This document shows positions 23,602 through 32,755 of a stretch of 64,000 nt of DNA, piece after piece. The translations under genes were made by a program, and so were the position numbers. The DNA is from JBGQBN01 sp041494805 (GTDB lineage Bacteria; Acidobacteriota; Terriglobia; Terriglobales; Acidobacteriaceae), in assembly GCA_041494805.1 (NCBI GenBank), contig JBGQBN010000004.1, positions 1 through 64,000 of the forward strand, in the 5' to 3' direction. The notes below the pieces were generated by a model. That model did not search any database. It had not been told where the DNA came from and saw only the letters and a list, made by a program, of their open reading frames with translations. Within the stretch, counting starts at the first letter, position 1; the number at the start of each line of letters is the position of its first letter.

Positions 23602-24150
23602 ATGACCGGCGCGGACTGGGTTATTGTGGCGTTTATTCTGCTGTCGGTCGTATTGGCTGCCGTCCAAGGTTTCTTTTTCGAACTGTTTTCAATGGCAGGA
23701 GTGGTAGTAGGGTATTTGTTCGCAGTATGGCAGTACGACCGGGTGGCGGCCTGGTTTGAGCAGTACTTGAAGTCGGTTTGGGTGTCGGAGATCCTGGGGT
23801 TCCTGATCATTTTCGTCGCGGTCCTTGTCCTGGCCGGGATCCTGGGCAGGGTGGTGAGAAAGATCGTAAAAGAGGCGGGCTTAAGTACGTTTGATCGTTT
23901 CCTGGGTGCGGTCTTTGGATTGGTACGCGGAAGCTTGATGGTTTCCATGCTGTTGTTGGCGCAGGCTTCCTTTGCTCCCGCGTCCCAGTGGCTGGTGGGA
24001 TCCGAACTCGCCCCGTATTTCCTGGTGGTCGGGCGGGCCGAGATCTGGTTGGCGCCCGCGGCGTTACGCGCCCGGTTTTATCAGGGACTTGATCTGCTGC
24101 GGCAGGCGCGGCAACATGGTGCGCCTCCGGCGACCGGGTCCGGCAAGTAG
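23602..24150 (+). CDS. CvpA family membrane protein
   Basis: 182 residues with four membrane segments (about 5-25, 30-50, 65-90, 105-125). The LSTFDRFLGAVFGLVRG motif between helices 3 and 4 is diagnostic of the colicin V production protein family, often linked with purine genes, here with purC. The C-terminus is soluble and short. In other bacteria CvpA affects envelope homeostasis. Confidence 0.88.
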   Translation: MTGADWVIVAFILLSVVLAAVQGFFFELFSMAGVVVGYLFAVWQYDRVAAWFEQYLKSVWVSEILGFLIIFVAVLVLAGILGRVVRKIVKEAGLSTFDRFLGAVFGLVRGSLMVSMLLLAQASFAPASQWLVGSELAPYFLVVGRAEIWLAPAALRARFYQGLDLLRQARQHGAPPATGSGK

Positions 24151-24204
24151 CGGAACACACACTTTTCGTGCGAACGACTGGCAGTTTCCAGAAAGAGAGA
24201 CGCC

Positions 24205-24483
24205 GTGAGAGATCAGCTCGAAGCCCTCATCATGCAGATGTACAAAAGCAACATCCTGTACTCTGAGGCAGTGCGCGAGTTCAAGAAGAGGTTCATCCTG
24301 ACCGTGCTGCAGGAGAACCGGGGCAACCAGTGCCGCGCCGCGCGCGAACTGGGCATGCACCGCAACACTCTGAGCCGCACCATTTCAGAGCTGAAGATTG
24401 ATGTGCGGCAATTACGCGACGGAGTCAAACGTCCGCCGCGCAGCGCCCGCCCCATCGCCTACGAGAAGAAGGCGGTGCGCTAG
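24205..24483 (+). CDS. Fis-type HTH regulator
   Basis: 92 residues from a GTG with a purine-rich ribosome site (AGAAAGAGAG). The C-terminal half AARELGMHRNTLSRTISELKID is an HTH_8 (Fis/NtrC C-terminal) DNA-binding helix pair; the N-terminal half EAVREFKKRFILTVLQENRGNQ is the dimerising helix. No AAA+ or receiver domain, so a Fis-like small nucleoid or transcription factor. A strong terminator follows. Confidence 0.88.
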   Translation: MRDQLEALIMQMYKSNILYSEAVREFKKRFILTVLQENRGNQCRAARELGMHRNTLSRTISELKIDVRQLRDGVKRPPRSARPIAYEKKAVR

Positions 24484-24526
24484 CCGTTTTCAGTTTCTCG
24501 GCCCTCCCCCGATCGCAAACAAAGCA

Positions 24527-24559
24527 AAAGGCAGCCCTTCGTGGGCTGCCTTTGTTTTT
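24527..24559 (+). terminator. rho-independent terminator after the Fis-like gene
   Basis: AAAGGCAGCCC (24527-24537), loop TTCGT, GGGCTGCCTTT (24543-24553), then GTTTTT. The stem also has A residues before it, so it can serve the convergent TPR gene on the minus strand. Confidence 0.93.
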
Positions 24560-24576
24560 CAGTTGGCGACTGCCGT

Positions 24577-25878
24577 CTAATGCGGTTTCCGGTGCACTGG
24601 TGGCTTCTTGGGGGGTGGCGGTGGCGCCTTGGTCAGCAACGCGCCCTTCTCCATGGTCATGACAAAGGGGTTGGGGGTGTACGACGCCGGCGTGCCCTCG
24701 AAATCAACCGTGGCTCCCTCTTTTGGAACCAGCTTGGCCGGAATGGGAGCCGGGAACGAAAGCACTATATCGGCTCTTTTCTGGTCGATATCATCCTGGC
24801 TGGCGGCAATCTGCAGTTCCGTGGCGGAAGCCTTCATGACCGTGGCCTCCATCTGCAAAGCCACACCCTTGATAACGCTCCAAACCCTGTCCGCATCTTC
24901 CTGTGCACCAGCCGATAGCACGAGTTCCCACTCCGCGAAGCTCAGCTTCTTGATATCGGCGGCTGTCTTGTCTTTCACCATATCGTGCGCTTGCTGGGCA
25001 GGAGTTGGAGGAACGTACTGCGTGATGGTGAACCCGGCGGGCGGCAAACCCGTGGTCTTGGTTAGGGTCATCAGATCGTCCCAGCCCTGATCCGAACCGT
25101 GATACTTCACGTACTTGCTGCGGCCGAACTTGATGATCGAGTCCTTACCTTTCAGATCACTCACTAAGTTCGCGGCCAGCGCGATAAAGAACGCCCCGTT
25201 CACGTCATCGGAAGGGGTCGCGGTCAGGTAGGCCAGAGCCAGCGGATAAACGTTTTCTACGTTCTTCGGGTCCGCCTCCACCGCCGGCCTCAAATACTTC
25301 TGCGCGGCTGGGTAGTCCTTCAACTGGAGCGCGCAAAAGCCGGCGACGCTGTTCAGCAGCGCCGCAAACTGGGTCTTCTGCGTTTCAAAGGCCGCATCCG
25401 TCATGCCTTCGGGCTTGGGCATTTTGGGGAGCGCCTGCAGGCCACGCTCGGCATGCTGTTTGGCATCGGCCCATTTCTGGGAGGCGCGCTCGTTGTAGGC
25501 TAGCAGCACCAGAGCTTTGGCGCTGTCCGGATTGACGGCCAGGAGCCGGTTCGCGGTGTCAATGACCTTGGCCTGGTTCCCCGCCTGCTGATACGTGCCC
25601 ATCAGCAAATCCAGCGCGTCCTGTTTCACCACGCTGTTGGGATACTGCGCCACAAACGCTTCCAGACCGCTGATCTTGGCCGCAGCGTCCTGCTGCTGCA
25701 CTGCGCCCACGTAGGCGTTGTATTCCGCCGGGTCTTTGATGACCGGCGCTTGCGATTGCGGTGCTGTCGGCGCTGCCTGTGGTGCGGTCGGCTGGGCCTG
25801 AGGTTGCGGCGCCGCTGTACTCTGTCCGGTTGCCACGGCAGCCAACGCAAGCACAATCGCCACTAGACTCGTCTTCAT
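24577..25878 (-). CDS. secreted TPR-repeat protein
   Basis: 433 residues from the ATG at 25876-25878, eight bases after AAGGAG; two upstream in-frame ATGs fit the ribosome site less well. Signal peptide MKTSLVAIVLALAAVATGQS, then a Gln/Pro/Ala-rich linker, TPR-like helices (QAGNQAKVIDTANRLLAVNP, KYLRPAVEADPKNVENVYPL), a beta-rich C-terminal region and the tail APPPPPKKPPVHRKPH. Probably a periplasmic or outer-membrane scaffold. Function unknown. Confidence 0.8.
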   Translation of the reverse strand: MKTSLVAIVLALAAVATGQSTAAPQPQAQPTAPQAAPTAPQSQAPVIKDPAEYNAYVGAVQQQDAAAKISGLEAFVAQYPNSVVKQDALDLLMGTYQQAGNQAKVIDTANRLLAVNPDSAKALVLLAYNERASQKWADAKQHAERGLQALPKMPKPEGMTDAAFETQKTQFAALLNSVAGFCALQLKDYPAAQKYLRPAVEADPKNVENVYPLALAYLTATPSDDVNGAFFIALAANLVSDLKGKDSIIKFGRSKYVKYHGSDQGWDDLMTLTKTTGLPPAGFTITQYVPPTPAQQAHDMVKDKTAADIKKLSFAEWELVLSAGAQEDADRVWSVIKGVALQMEATVMKASATELQIAASQDDIDQKRADIVLSFPAPIPAKLVPKEGATVDFEGTPASYTPNPFVMTMEKGALLTKAPPPPPKKPPVHRKPH

Positions 25879-26301
25879 TCGCATAGCTCCTTGAAACTTT
25901 CGGGAAATCGGCGACGACATCCTGTCCCAGGCATACCCAAGCTCAGCTCGACCCGGGGTTCTCTTTCATTCCGCGCGCCCGTTCATCGGGCCCGGAATTC
26001 CCGGCTCCCCGGTAACCTCAAGGTAGCCAAGACACTGTTTCCGGTGAGGCGGATTATAAGTATGTAATCCCCCTAAGGCAAGTTTGCCTTACCCACCCTG
26101 GGTTTGCCTCTGTGGTTAAGATGCGTAAAACACCCATGCTGGATGGTTGTCAATAGGCAAACTGGGGGCGTTTCGGCGCGGACTGTCTTTTGCGCGACGT
26201 GACTGGTGATTTCACGAAGGGGCCGGTGATCAGCGGGTTTCAGAGGATCCCGCTCATGGGTGGCGGGATTCCGCCTTCCCTGCTTGGCTGGGAAAAAACC
26301 A

Positions 26302-26335
26302 AAAGGCCCGCACGCCGTCTCTCGTGCGGGCCTTT
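26302..26335 (-). terminator. rho-independent terminator in a divergent spacer
   Basis: AAAGGCCCGCACG (26302-26314), 8-base loop, CGTGCGGGCCTTT (26323-26335), 13 bp without mismatch. On the minus strand the stem is followed by TGGTTTTTT. On the plus strand it is followed only by CGGTG. Confidence 0.8.
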
Positions 26336-26453
26336 CGGTGCCGTTTAAGGCTTGTTCCACCTCGTTATGCTCCGCAGTGTAGAGGGAAAATTGGGGAAGA
26401 ATGTTTCGGACAGGTTAATTTGCCATGAAAATTGCCGCAGTTTTTCCACAGCG

Positions 26454-26498
26454 GTTTCACCGATCGGGGCAGTGTTTGAAGGCCTGCCCCAAAGGTGA
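26454..26498. promoter_or_regulatory. two-tier hairpin before the membrane-protein gene
   Basis: TTCACC...GGTGAA encloses GGGGCAG...CTGCCCC. It lies just upstream of TATACT (26503-26508) and the ATG at 26520. It could be the 5' part of the minus-strand RNA ended by the terminator at 26302-26335, or an operator. Confidence 0.4.
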
Positions 26499-26519
26499 AG
26501 CTTATACTTTCGGGAGAAC

Positions 26520-28196
26520 ATGCAAGAGGATTCCTTCATTCCAAAGAACCGACTCTTTCCTTGGCCCCTGGTGATCATCGCGGCCACGGCCTTCGCGGTC
26601 GTCTTGCCATTCTTTTTTCTGGGCGATCCTTCCGGTCACGACTTCGAGTTCCACGTCAACTCCTGGATGGAAGTGCTTAGCCAGTGGAAGCAGGGGATCA
26701 TCTATCCACGCTGGGCCGCGCTGGCGCACTACGGATACGGCGAGGCGCGGTTTGCCTTTTATCCCCCGGCGTCTTGGATGCTGGGAGCGGCGCTGGGCGC
26801 TCTCCTGCCCTGGCAGGCTGCTCCCGGGGCGTACGTCTGGATCGTGCTCACGCTTTCCGGTTGCTCCATGTTTCTGCTGGCACGGTGCTGGCTGAATCGG
26901 CACGATGCCATCTTCACCGCTGCTTTGTATGCTGCGAATCCGTATTACATCGTCGTTGTTTACTGGCGAAGCGCCTACGCCGAGTTACTCGCCGGAGCAC
27001 TGCTGCCGTTGCTCTTGCTATTCGCGCTGCGTTCGGAACGCGAAGGGCGACGAATAATCATTCCCCTGGGTCTGATCGTGGCCGCCGCCTGGATTACCAA
27101 CGCTCCCGCCGCCGTCATGGTGAACTATTCGCTGGCGCTGCTGCTGGTCGTGGTGGCGATCGTCCGGCGCTCACCCCGCGTCTTGATCTCTGGGGTTCTG
27201 GCTATTCTCCTGGGTGCGGCGCTGGCGGCGTTTTACCTTTTGCCCGCGGCCTACGAGGAACGATGGGTCAATATCGCCCAGGTGCTCGCTCCGGGTGTGC
27301 GCCCAGAAGATAATTTTCTCTTTACCACCATCAACGACCCCGACCATAATCGCTTTAACCTGCTGGTCTCGCTGATTGCCTCCGCGGAGGCGATTGTGCT
27401 CGCGGGTGCAGCGATCTTGTCGCGCCAACGGCGGCGGCTTCTCCCAGAAGCATGGTGGACACTTTTCGCCTGGGCTGCCGCTGCCGCTCTGCTTATGTTC
27501 TCGGTCACATCCTTGGCGTGGGATTATCTGCCCGAGCTGCGCTTCGTGCAGCTTCCCTGGCGTTGGCTGCTATGCCTGAACGCGGCTTTCGCCCTGATGG
27601 TGACGATGGCTTGGCGGCGATGGCTCCAGCGTGCGCTGGTCTGCGCGCTCATGCTCGGCCTGGTTGCGTTCGTATCGCATCGTGTCCAACCTCCGTGGTG
27701 GGATAGGGCGGCTGATATCGCCGAGATGCGCAACAACATTCAGGAGGGCCAGGGATACGAGGGCCGTGGATATGAAGGCACCGACGAATACGTCCCGGCC
27801 GGCGCTGATCCCTACGAAATCAAGCTGGACGCCCGCCGGGTGGTTTTCGAAGGCGCAGGCACAATCCGCATTCATGTGATGCGGTGGGAACCCGAATCGA
27901 AGTTTCTCACCGCAACCGCCAGTCAACCCGGCAACCTGGTGTTGCGCCTCTTCGACTACCCAGCGTGGCAAGCCGAGGTCAACGGCCAGGTGGTCGCGAC
28001 CGGAGCGACCGAGGTCACGAGACAGATGATCGTCCCTATCCGGGCAGGCGAAAACAGCGTGCGGATCAGGTTCACCCGCACTTGGGATCGATCCCTGGGA
28101 GGAATTATCTCCACAGGAGCAATTCTGCTGGTCTGTGGGATCATTTTTACCAGACGCTCTAAAGCAGTTCCACCACGCAGGACACAGAGCTCCTGA
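26520..28196 (+). CDS. polytopic membrane protein, PTPS-related/GT-C-like family
   Basis: 558 residues, about eleven membrane helices up to residue 390, then a soluble beta-rich domain and a final helix at 530-550. The first loop GHDFEFHVNSWMEVLSQW and the IIYPRWAALAHYGYGEARFAFYPP stretch are typical of the 'PTPS-related' membrane family, which resembles GT-C lipid-linked glycosyltransferases (acidic pair in the first loop). Possible role in envelope glycan transfer. The name does not mean pterin synthesis and it is unrelated to the true PTPS genes of the 8-kb operon. Confidence 0.75.
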   Translation: MQEDSFIPKNRLFPWPLVIIAATAFAVVLPFFFLGDPSGHDFEFHVNSWMEVLSQWKQGIIYPRWAALAHYGYGEARFAFYPPASWMLGAALGALLPWQAAPGAYVWIVLTLSGCSMFLLARCWLNRHDAIFTAALYAANPYYIVVVYWRSAYAELLAGALLPLLLLFALRSEREGRRIIIPLGLIVAAAWITNAPAAVMVNYSLALLLVVVAIVRRSPRVLISGVLAILLGAALAAFYLLPAAYEERWVNIAQVLAPGVRPEDNFLFTTINDPDHNRFNLLVSLIASAEAIVLAGAAILSRQRRRLLPEAWWTLFAWAAAAALLMFSVTSLAWDYLPELRFVQLPWRWLLCLNAAFALMVTMAWRRWLQRALVCALMLGLVAFVSHRVQPPWWDRAADIAEMRNNIQEGQGYEGRGYEGTDEYVPAGADPYEIKLDARRVVFEGAGTIRIHVMRWEPESKFLTATASQPGNLVLRLFDYPAWQAEVNGQVVATGATEVTRQMIVPIRAGENSVRIRFTRTWDRSLGGIISTGAILLVCGIIFTRRSKAVPPRRTQSS

Positions 28197-28239
28197 GATT
28201 CTCCGTGGTTCGATTCGTGGTTGGTTATGAAAGTTAGTT

Positions 28240-28866
28240 ATGAAACGCATTCTGATCGCCACCTCGAACCCGGGCAAGCTCCGTGATTTCGCCGGAGCCG
28301 CCTCGTCACACGGGATTGAGATCGCTTCCATCCCATCCTTCTCTTCCCTGCCCTCGGTCGTCGAGGACGGCCTGACCTTCGAGGCCAATGCCCGCAAGAA
28401 AGCCGAGCACTACAGCCGGTACGCACCCAGTGAAATCGTCCTGGCCGACGACTCTGGTCTGGAGGTGGACGCGCTCGGTGGCGCTCCCGGAGTGCACTCT
28501 GCACGGTATGCCGCGGCCGCGCCTCGCTCGGTCGAGAACAACACCGACGACCATGCCAACAATGCGCGTCTGATTCACGAGCTAAGAAACATCCCACCCG
28601 AGAAGCGCACCGGCAGGTTCGTTTGCGTGATCGCCGCCGCCCGGGATGGCCAGACCCTCGCCGTGTTCCGCGGGCAGGCTGAGGGCGTTATCCTCGACAG
28701 CCCACGAGGATCCAATGGCTTCGGCTACGATCCTCTCTTCTATTTTCCGCAGATAGAGAAAACCTTCGCCGAACTGACAGCCGAAGAAAAGGCGAGGTAC
28801 AGCCATCGCGGCGCGGCATTCCGCCAGTTTCTCGCCTGGCACCAGCACCGGCAAGAAGTTAACTGA
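28240..28866 (+). CDS. rdgB: XTP/dITP diphosphatase (RdgB/HAM1)
   Basis: 208 residues. Hydrolyses non-canonical purine triphosphates (dITP, XTP) to keep them out of DNA. Motifs: ILIATSNPGKLRDF, TFEANARKKA, LADDSGLEVDALGGAPGVHSARYA, GSNGFGYDPLF and the C-terminal SHRGAA. Full length. Starts 43 bases after the previous gene; no strong ribosome site. Confidence 0.95.
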   Translation: MKRILIATSNPGKLRDFAGAASSHGIEIASIPSFSSLPSVVEDGLTFEANARKKAEHYSRYAPSEIVLADDSGLEVDALGGAPGVHSARYAAAAPRSVENNTDDHANNARLIHELRNIPPEKRTGRFVCVIAAARDGQTLAVFRGQAEGVILDSPRGSNGFGYDPLFYFPQIEKTFAELTAEEKARYSHRGAAFRQFLAWHQHRQEVN

Positions 28867-28971
28867 CAACTGGGAACCGGCAACTGGCAACTCCCTTTCT
28901 TGACTTCGCTTCTCCCTCACCAAGATAATGAAACGTTCCGCTTTCATTCGTGAATTCATAAGGAGTCTTAC

Positions 28972-29709
28972 GTGGAGGCAACAGCCCGTCCTGCAGCTCC
29001 GATTGCCTCAAGAGGCGTAGCTCCCTTGCGAGCCGGCCAGGGCTACTCTTTCCTGCTGCGCCGGTTGCACTCCCTCAGCGGGATTATCCCAGTCGGGGCG
29101 TTTCTGATCGAACATTTCGCTTCCAATGCATTTGCCACCAGAGGCCCGGCCGCCTATACCAAGCAGGTCGAGCTGCTCAGCGGCTTTCCGTTTGTAGTCC
29201 TGCTGGAGCTTTTTGGGATCTGGCTACCCATCCTGTATCACGCCCTATACGGCTTCTACATCTGGTATCGCGGCGAGATGAACGTTGGCGACTACCCCTG
29301 GATGGGAAATTGGATGTACGCCACGCAGCGCTGGACCGGTGCTGTTGCCTTCTTCTACATAGTTTGGCACACCTGGCATCTCCGCTTCAGTGGTGTGCAC
29401 CTCCTCAGCTATCCCGCGGCTGCCTTCGGGAAAGTCCAAATGGAATTCAGGAATCCCTGGGCGGTCGCTTTCTATGCCGTGGGCATTTTCTGTGCTTCGT
29501 GGCACTTTGCCTATGGGTTGTGGCTGTTCGCCGCCAAATGGGGGATCACAACCGGCGAGGGAGCGCGCCGCAGGTTCGGCTATGTTTGCTTCGCGATTGG
29601 ACTGGTATTTGTTCTGGTAGGAGCAGTTACGATGTATTCATTCTTGAATACGCCCCTCCAGCCGTGGCAGCCCACTGGCTCCGCGGTGGAATCCGCCGTA
29701 GTGCGCTAG
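28972..29709 (+). CDS. sdhC: succinate dehydrogenase cytochrome b558 subunit
   Basis: 245 residues from a GTG with AAGGAG seven bases upstream. Five membrane helices, as in the B. subtilis/Wolinella type that binds two haems b in one subunit: candidate axial histidines in LRRLHSLSG, LYHALYGFYIWYRG, YIVWHTWHL and SWHFAYGLWLF. It anchors SdhA and SdhB and passes electrons to quinone. First gene of the sdhCAB set; sdhA follows after 40 bases. Confidence 0.93.
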   Translation: MEATARPAAPIASRGVAPLRAGQGYSFLLRRLHSLSGIIPVGAFLIEHFASNAFATRGPAAYTKQVELLSGFPFVVLLELFGIWLPILYHALYGFYIWYRGEMNVGDYPWMGNWMYATQRWTGAVAFFYIVWHTWHLRFSGVHLLSYPAAAFGKVQMEFRNPWAVAFYAVGIFCASWHFAYGLWLFAAKWGITTGEGARRRFGYVCFAIGLVFVLVGAVTMYSFLNTPLQPWQPTGSAVESAVVR

Positions 29710-29749
29710 CAACCCGGGGCCGTGCCCCGCAGATTGGAATCTGAGCCAA

Positions 29750-31531
29750 ATGGCATCAAATCCGAAAATCATTGTCATCGGCGGCGGGCTGGCCGGACTT
29801 TCTGCGGTCATCAAAATTGCAGAGATGGGCGGGCAAGTGGATCTCTTCTCCATCGTTCCCGTGAAGCGTTCGCACTCGGTCTGCGCGCAAGGCGGGATCA
29901 ACGCCGCCAAGAATCTCAAGGGCGAGGGCGACTCCACCTGGCAGCACTTTGACGACACCGTGTACGGCGGCGATTTCCTGGCCAACCAGCCTCCCGTCAA
30001 AACCATGTGCGATGCCGCCCCCGGCATCATTGACCTGCTCGACCGCATGGGCGTCACTTTTAATCGCACTCCTGAAGGGTTATTGGACTTCCGCCGCTTC
30101 GGTGGAACTCTCTACAACCGCACCGCGTTCGCCGGCGCTACCACCGGTCAGCAACTTCTCTACGCCCTCGATGAGCAGGTGCGGCGCTACGAATCGGAGG
30201 GCAAGGTCAGGAAGTTCGAGCACTGGGAGTTCCTTTCCGCGGTGCTTGATTCCAAACGCACCTGCCGCGGCATCTGCGCGATGGACTTGCGCTCAATGGA
30301 GGTCCGCACTTTCCCCGCGGACGCCATCATCGTCGCCACGGGTGGTATCGGAGCGGTCTTCGGCAAGTCCACCAATTCAGTGGTGTGTACCGGCTCGGCG
30401 CAATCCGCGCTCTACCAGCAGGGCTGCTACTACGCCAACGGAGAGTTCATCCAGGTACATCCCACCTGCATTCCCGGGGAAGACAAGCTGCGCCTGATGT
30501 CGGAGTCGGCGCGCGGCGAAGGCGGGCGCGTGTGGGTGCCGAAGACGCCGGGTGACAAGCGCGCCCCCAAGAGCATTCCCCAAGGTGAGCGTTGGTACTT
30601 TCTAGAAGAGTGGTACCCGAAATACGGAAATCTGGTGCCGCGCGATGTCGCTACCCGCGCCATTCACAAAGTGGTGTATGAGCACCAGCTGGGCATTGAT
30701 GGCAAGCCCATGGTCTATCTCGACCTGACCCACATTGACCGCAAGGTCCTCGACCGCAAGCTGGAAGGCATCCTGGAAATCTACGAGAAGTTCGTGGGTG
30801 ATGATCCGCGTGATGTCCCCATGAAGATCTTCCCCGGCATGCATTACACCATGGGCGGACTGTGGGTGGATTTCAAGCAGGCCACCAACATTCCCGGTAT
30901 CTTTGCCACGGGCGAGTGCGAATACCAGTATCACGGAGCCAACCGGCTGGGCGCGAATTCGCTGGTCTCCTGCATTTTCGGTGGCTTCGTGGGCGGGCCA
31001 GCCGCGGTCCAGTACGCGCGCAACCTGCAGGGTGCGCCGAGTAACGGCCACTTCGACCTGGAACGCAAGCGGCAGGAGGAAATCAACTCCAAGCTGATGC
31101 GGGCCGATGGCAAGGAAAATCCGTTCCTGCTCTGGCGTGAGCTGGGCGACTTGATGACCAGGAATTGCACTGTCATCCGCTACAACAAGAGTCTTCAGGA
31201 GACCGACTCCAGACTGCGCGAGCTGCTGGAGCGCTTCCAGAACATCAATCTGAGCGATCGTTCCCAGTGGGCCAATACCACCATCGCCTTTGCGCGTCAG
31301 CTGCAAAACATGCTGCAACTGGCTCGCGTGATCGCGCAGGGCGCCGCCATGCGCGATGAATCTCGCGGAGCCCATTACAAACCGGACTTCCCCGAGCGCG
31401 ATGACAAGAACTGGCTGAAGACCACCAAGGCATATTTCGCCGCCGACGCTGACGAACCGCGATTTGAGTTCGAGCCCGTGGACGTCTCGCTGATTCCACC
31501 CCGGCCGAGGCGGTACGACGTCGCGAAATGA
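29750..31531 (+). CDS. sdhA: succinate dehydrogenase/fumarate reductase flavoprotein subunit
   Basis: 593 residues. FAD site IIVIGGGLAGLSAVIKIAE, flavinylation His in KRSHSVCAQGGINAAK, active site LHPTCIPG-type segment QVHPTCIPGEDKLRLMSESARGEGG without interruption, catalytic Arg region HGANRLGANSLVSCIFGG. Length matches the B. subtilis-type enzyme. Oxidises succinate to fumarate in the TCA cycle. Between it and sdhB lies a small gene on the opposite strand, an unusual break in the operon. Confidence 0.96.
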   Translation: MASNPKIIVIGGGLAGLSAVIKIAEMGGQVDLFSIVPVKRSHSVCAQGGINAAKNLKGEGDSTWQHFDDTVYGGDFLANQPPVKTMCDAAPGIIDLLDRMGVTFNRTPEGLLDFRRFGGTLYNRTAFAGATTGQQLLYALDEQVRRYESEGKVRKFEHWEFLSAVLDSKRTCRGICAMDLRSMEVRTFPADAIIVATGGIGAVFGKSTNSVVCTGSAQSALYQQGCYYANGEFIQVHPTCIPGEDKLRLMSESARGEGGRVWVPKTPGDKRAPKSIPQGERWYFLEEWYPKYGNLVPRDVATRAIHKVVYEHQLGIDGKPMVYLDLTHIDRKVLDRKLEGILEIYEKFVGDDPRDVPMKIFPGMHYTMGGLWVDFKQATNIPGIFATGECEYQYHGANRLGANSLVSCIFGGFVGGPAAVQYARNLQGAPSNGHFDLERKRQEEINSKLMRADGKENPFLLWRELGDLMTRNCTVIRYNKSLQETDSRLRELLERFQNINLSDRSQWANTTIAFARQLQNMLQLARVIAQGAAMRDESRGAHYKPDFPERDDKNWLKTTKAYFAADADEPRFEFEPVDVSLIPPRPRRYDVAK

Positions 31532-31630
31532 GCGGCTGCCGAGGCGTAGCCTCGCAGGCTGCCGAAGTGAGGAAGGATTGGTGTGGGAATGAAGGGGAGG
31601 CTGGCGGTTTCAGCTCAGTGCTTGATCAAA

Positions 31631-31798
31631 TCAGTGCTGGATCAGCGGCTTCCCCATGAACAGCAGGTAAATGGTGCTGAAGTCGACCCACACAAAGAAC
31701 GCGATCATTACTCCGAGACACACAACGGTCCACACGATCCAACGGCTCTTCTTGCTGGATGGTGCTTCAGGCATAGTATCGATTCCAAGAACGGACAT
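31631..31798 (-). CDS. 55-residue single-span membrane protein, antisense within the sdh locus
   Basis: ATG at 31796-31798 with GGGGGAG five bases upstream, stop at 31631. One hydrophobic helix, roughly residues 21-41 (WIVWTVVCLGVMIAFFVWVD), preceded by a basic stretch SSKKSR, so N-in topology; the tail is LLFMGKPLIQH. No homologue recalled. The good ribosome site and clean membrane helix make it more than chance. It could be a small respiratory-complex partner or an unrelated gene. Confidence 0.6.
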   Translation of the reverse strand: MSVLGIDTMPEAPSSKKSRWIVWTVVCLGVMIAFFVWVDFSTIYLLFMGKPLIQH

Positions 31799-31959
31799 AG
31801 TTTACTCCCCCACGTCGAACGACGTGTAAGGTATTGTGGGTTGCGCGGCGTCGAGTGTCAAGATGAACGATTTTGCACACGCAGTGGTAATTAAACTCCA
31901 CTTGCGACGGTCTTTTTCACCAGCAAGCAAAGACGGAAAGACGACAGAAAACCACATTC

Positions 31960-32712
31960 ATGGCGAACAGTAAGGCCGTTATCTTCAAGGTTAAGCGTCA
32001 AGCCGGTCCCGGCACCAAGTCTTACTGGGAAGAGTTCGAGCTTCCCTGGAAGCCGGGCATGAACGTCATCTCTTCCTTGATGGAAATCGCAGCCTACCCC
32101 ATCACCCGCGCCGGCAAGCCCACAACTCCCATTACCTACGATTCCAACTGCCTGGAGGAGGTCTGCGGTTCCTGCGCCATGCTCATCAACGGACGCGCTC
32201 GCATGGCATGTTCCGCCCTGGTGGACAAGTTGGACCAACCCATCCGCCTGGAACCGTTCTCGAAGTTTCCCGTCATCCGCGACCTGGCCGTAGACCGCAA
32301 CGTACTGTTCGAAAACCTGAAAGCGGTAAAGGCCTGGGTCCCCATCGATGGCAGCTACGACCTTGGCGCCGGACCTCGCATGTCGATGGAGGACCAGGAG
32401 GCCACGTATCCGCTCTCCCGCTGCATCTCATGCTGTTGCTGCATGGAAGCCTGCCCGCAATTCAACGAAGAGACCGGCTTCGTGGGCGCAGCCGCCATCG
32501 CGCAAGTGCGGCTGTTCAATACCCACCCCACCGGCGCTGCCCTGAAACGCGAGCGCCTGACCGCGCTGATGGGCGACGGCGGCATTCAGGAATGTGGCTA
32601 CGCTCAGAACTGTGTCGAGGTCTGCCCCAAGGACATTCCCCTCACCAGGTCTATCGCCGAAGTCGGCGGCGATGTCATGAAACAGGCCATCGGTGACTTG
32701 TTTAGGAAGTGA
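31960..32712 (+). CDS. sdhB: succinate dehydrogenase iron-sulfur subunit
   Basis: 250 residues. N-terminal 2Fe-2S ferredoxin domain with CLEEVCGSCAMLINGRARMAC, C-terminal domain with SCCCCMEACPQFNEE and CVEVCPKDIPLTRSI for the 4Fe-4S and 3Fe-4S centres. The run of four cysteines is a small oddity; two of them are extra to the ligand set. Transfers electrons from the FAD of SdhA to the haem subunit. Separated from sdhA by about 430 bases that contain the antisense small gene. Confidence 0.95.
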   Translation: MANSKAVIFKVKRQAGPGTKSYWEEFELPWKPGMNVISSLMEIAAYPITRAGKPTTPITYDSNCLEEVCGSCAMLINGRARMACSALVDKLDQPIRLEPFSKFPVIRDLAVDRNVLFENLKAVKAWVPIDGSYDLGAGPRMSMEDQEATYPLSRCISCCCCMEACPQFNEETGFVGAAAIAQVRLFNTHPTGAALKRERLTALMGDGGIQECGYAQNCVEVCPKDIPLTRSIAEVGGDVMKQAIGDLFRK

Positions 32713-32755
32713 CGGCGCTTTGCGGGCGTGAGCGGAGCGGGAGCCCGCAGCCGTC
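32711..32755 (+). terminator. hairpin directly after sdhB
   Basis: GACGGC...TGCGGGC...GCCCGCA-GCCGTC: two stacked stems starting in the stop codon. No T run follows, so termination would be imperfect. The adjoining GTCATCCCGAACGAAGTGAGGGATC resembles the dispersed palindromes seen elsewhere. Confidence 0.45.

Larger units (their letters stand above)
25879..26519. other. 640-bp divergent intergenic region with strong secondary structure
   Basis: No credible ORF. It contains GTTTGCCT (26103-26110) and its exact inverse AGGCAAAC (26155-26162), an AAGGCAA/TTGCCTT palindrome near 26078, a 13-bp terminator hairpin (26302-26335) and a long hairpin (26454-26498). Because the flanking genes diverge, the terminator implies a separate short transcript, possibly a non-coding RNA. 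Confidence 0.45.

Noticed and set aside
26520..28196. Assignment of the membrane protein to pterin synthesis because of the family name
   Set aside because: The 'PTPS-related' membrane family is polytopic and lacks the zinc and Cys motifs of true PTPS.
31583..31894. Plus-strand frame opposite the 55-residue membrane gene
   Set aside because: No ribosome site and no hydrophobic or domain pattern; the minus-strand frame is clearly better.
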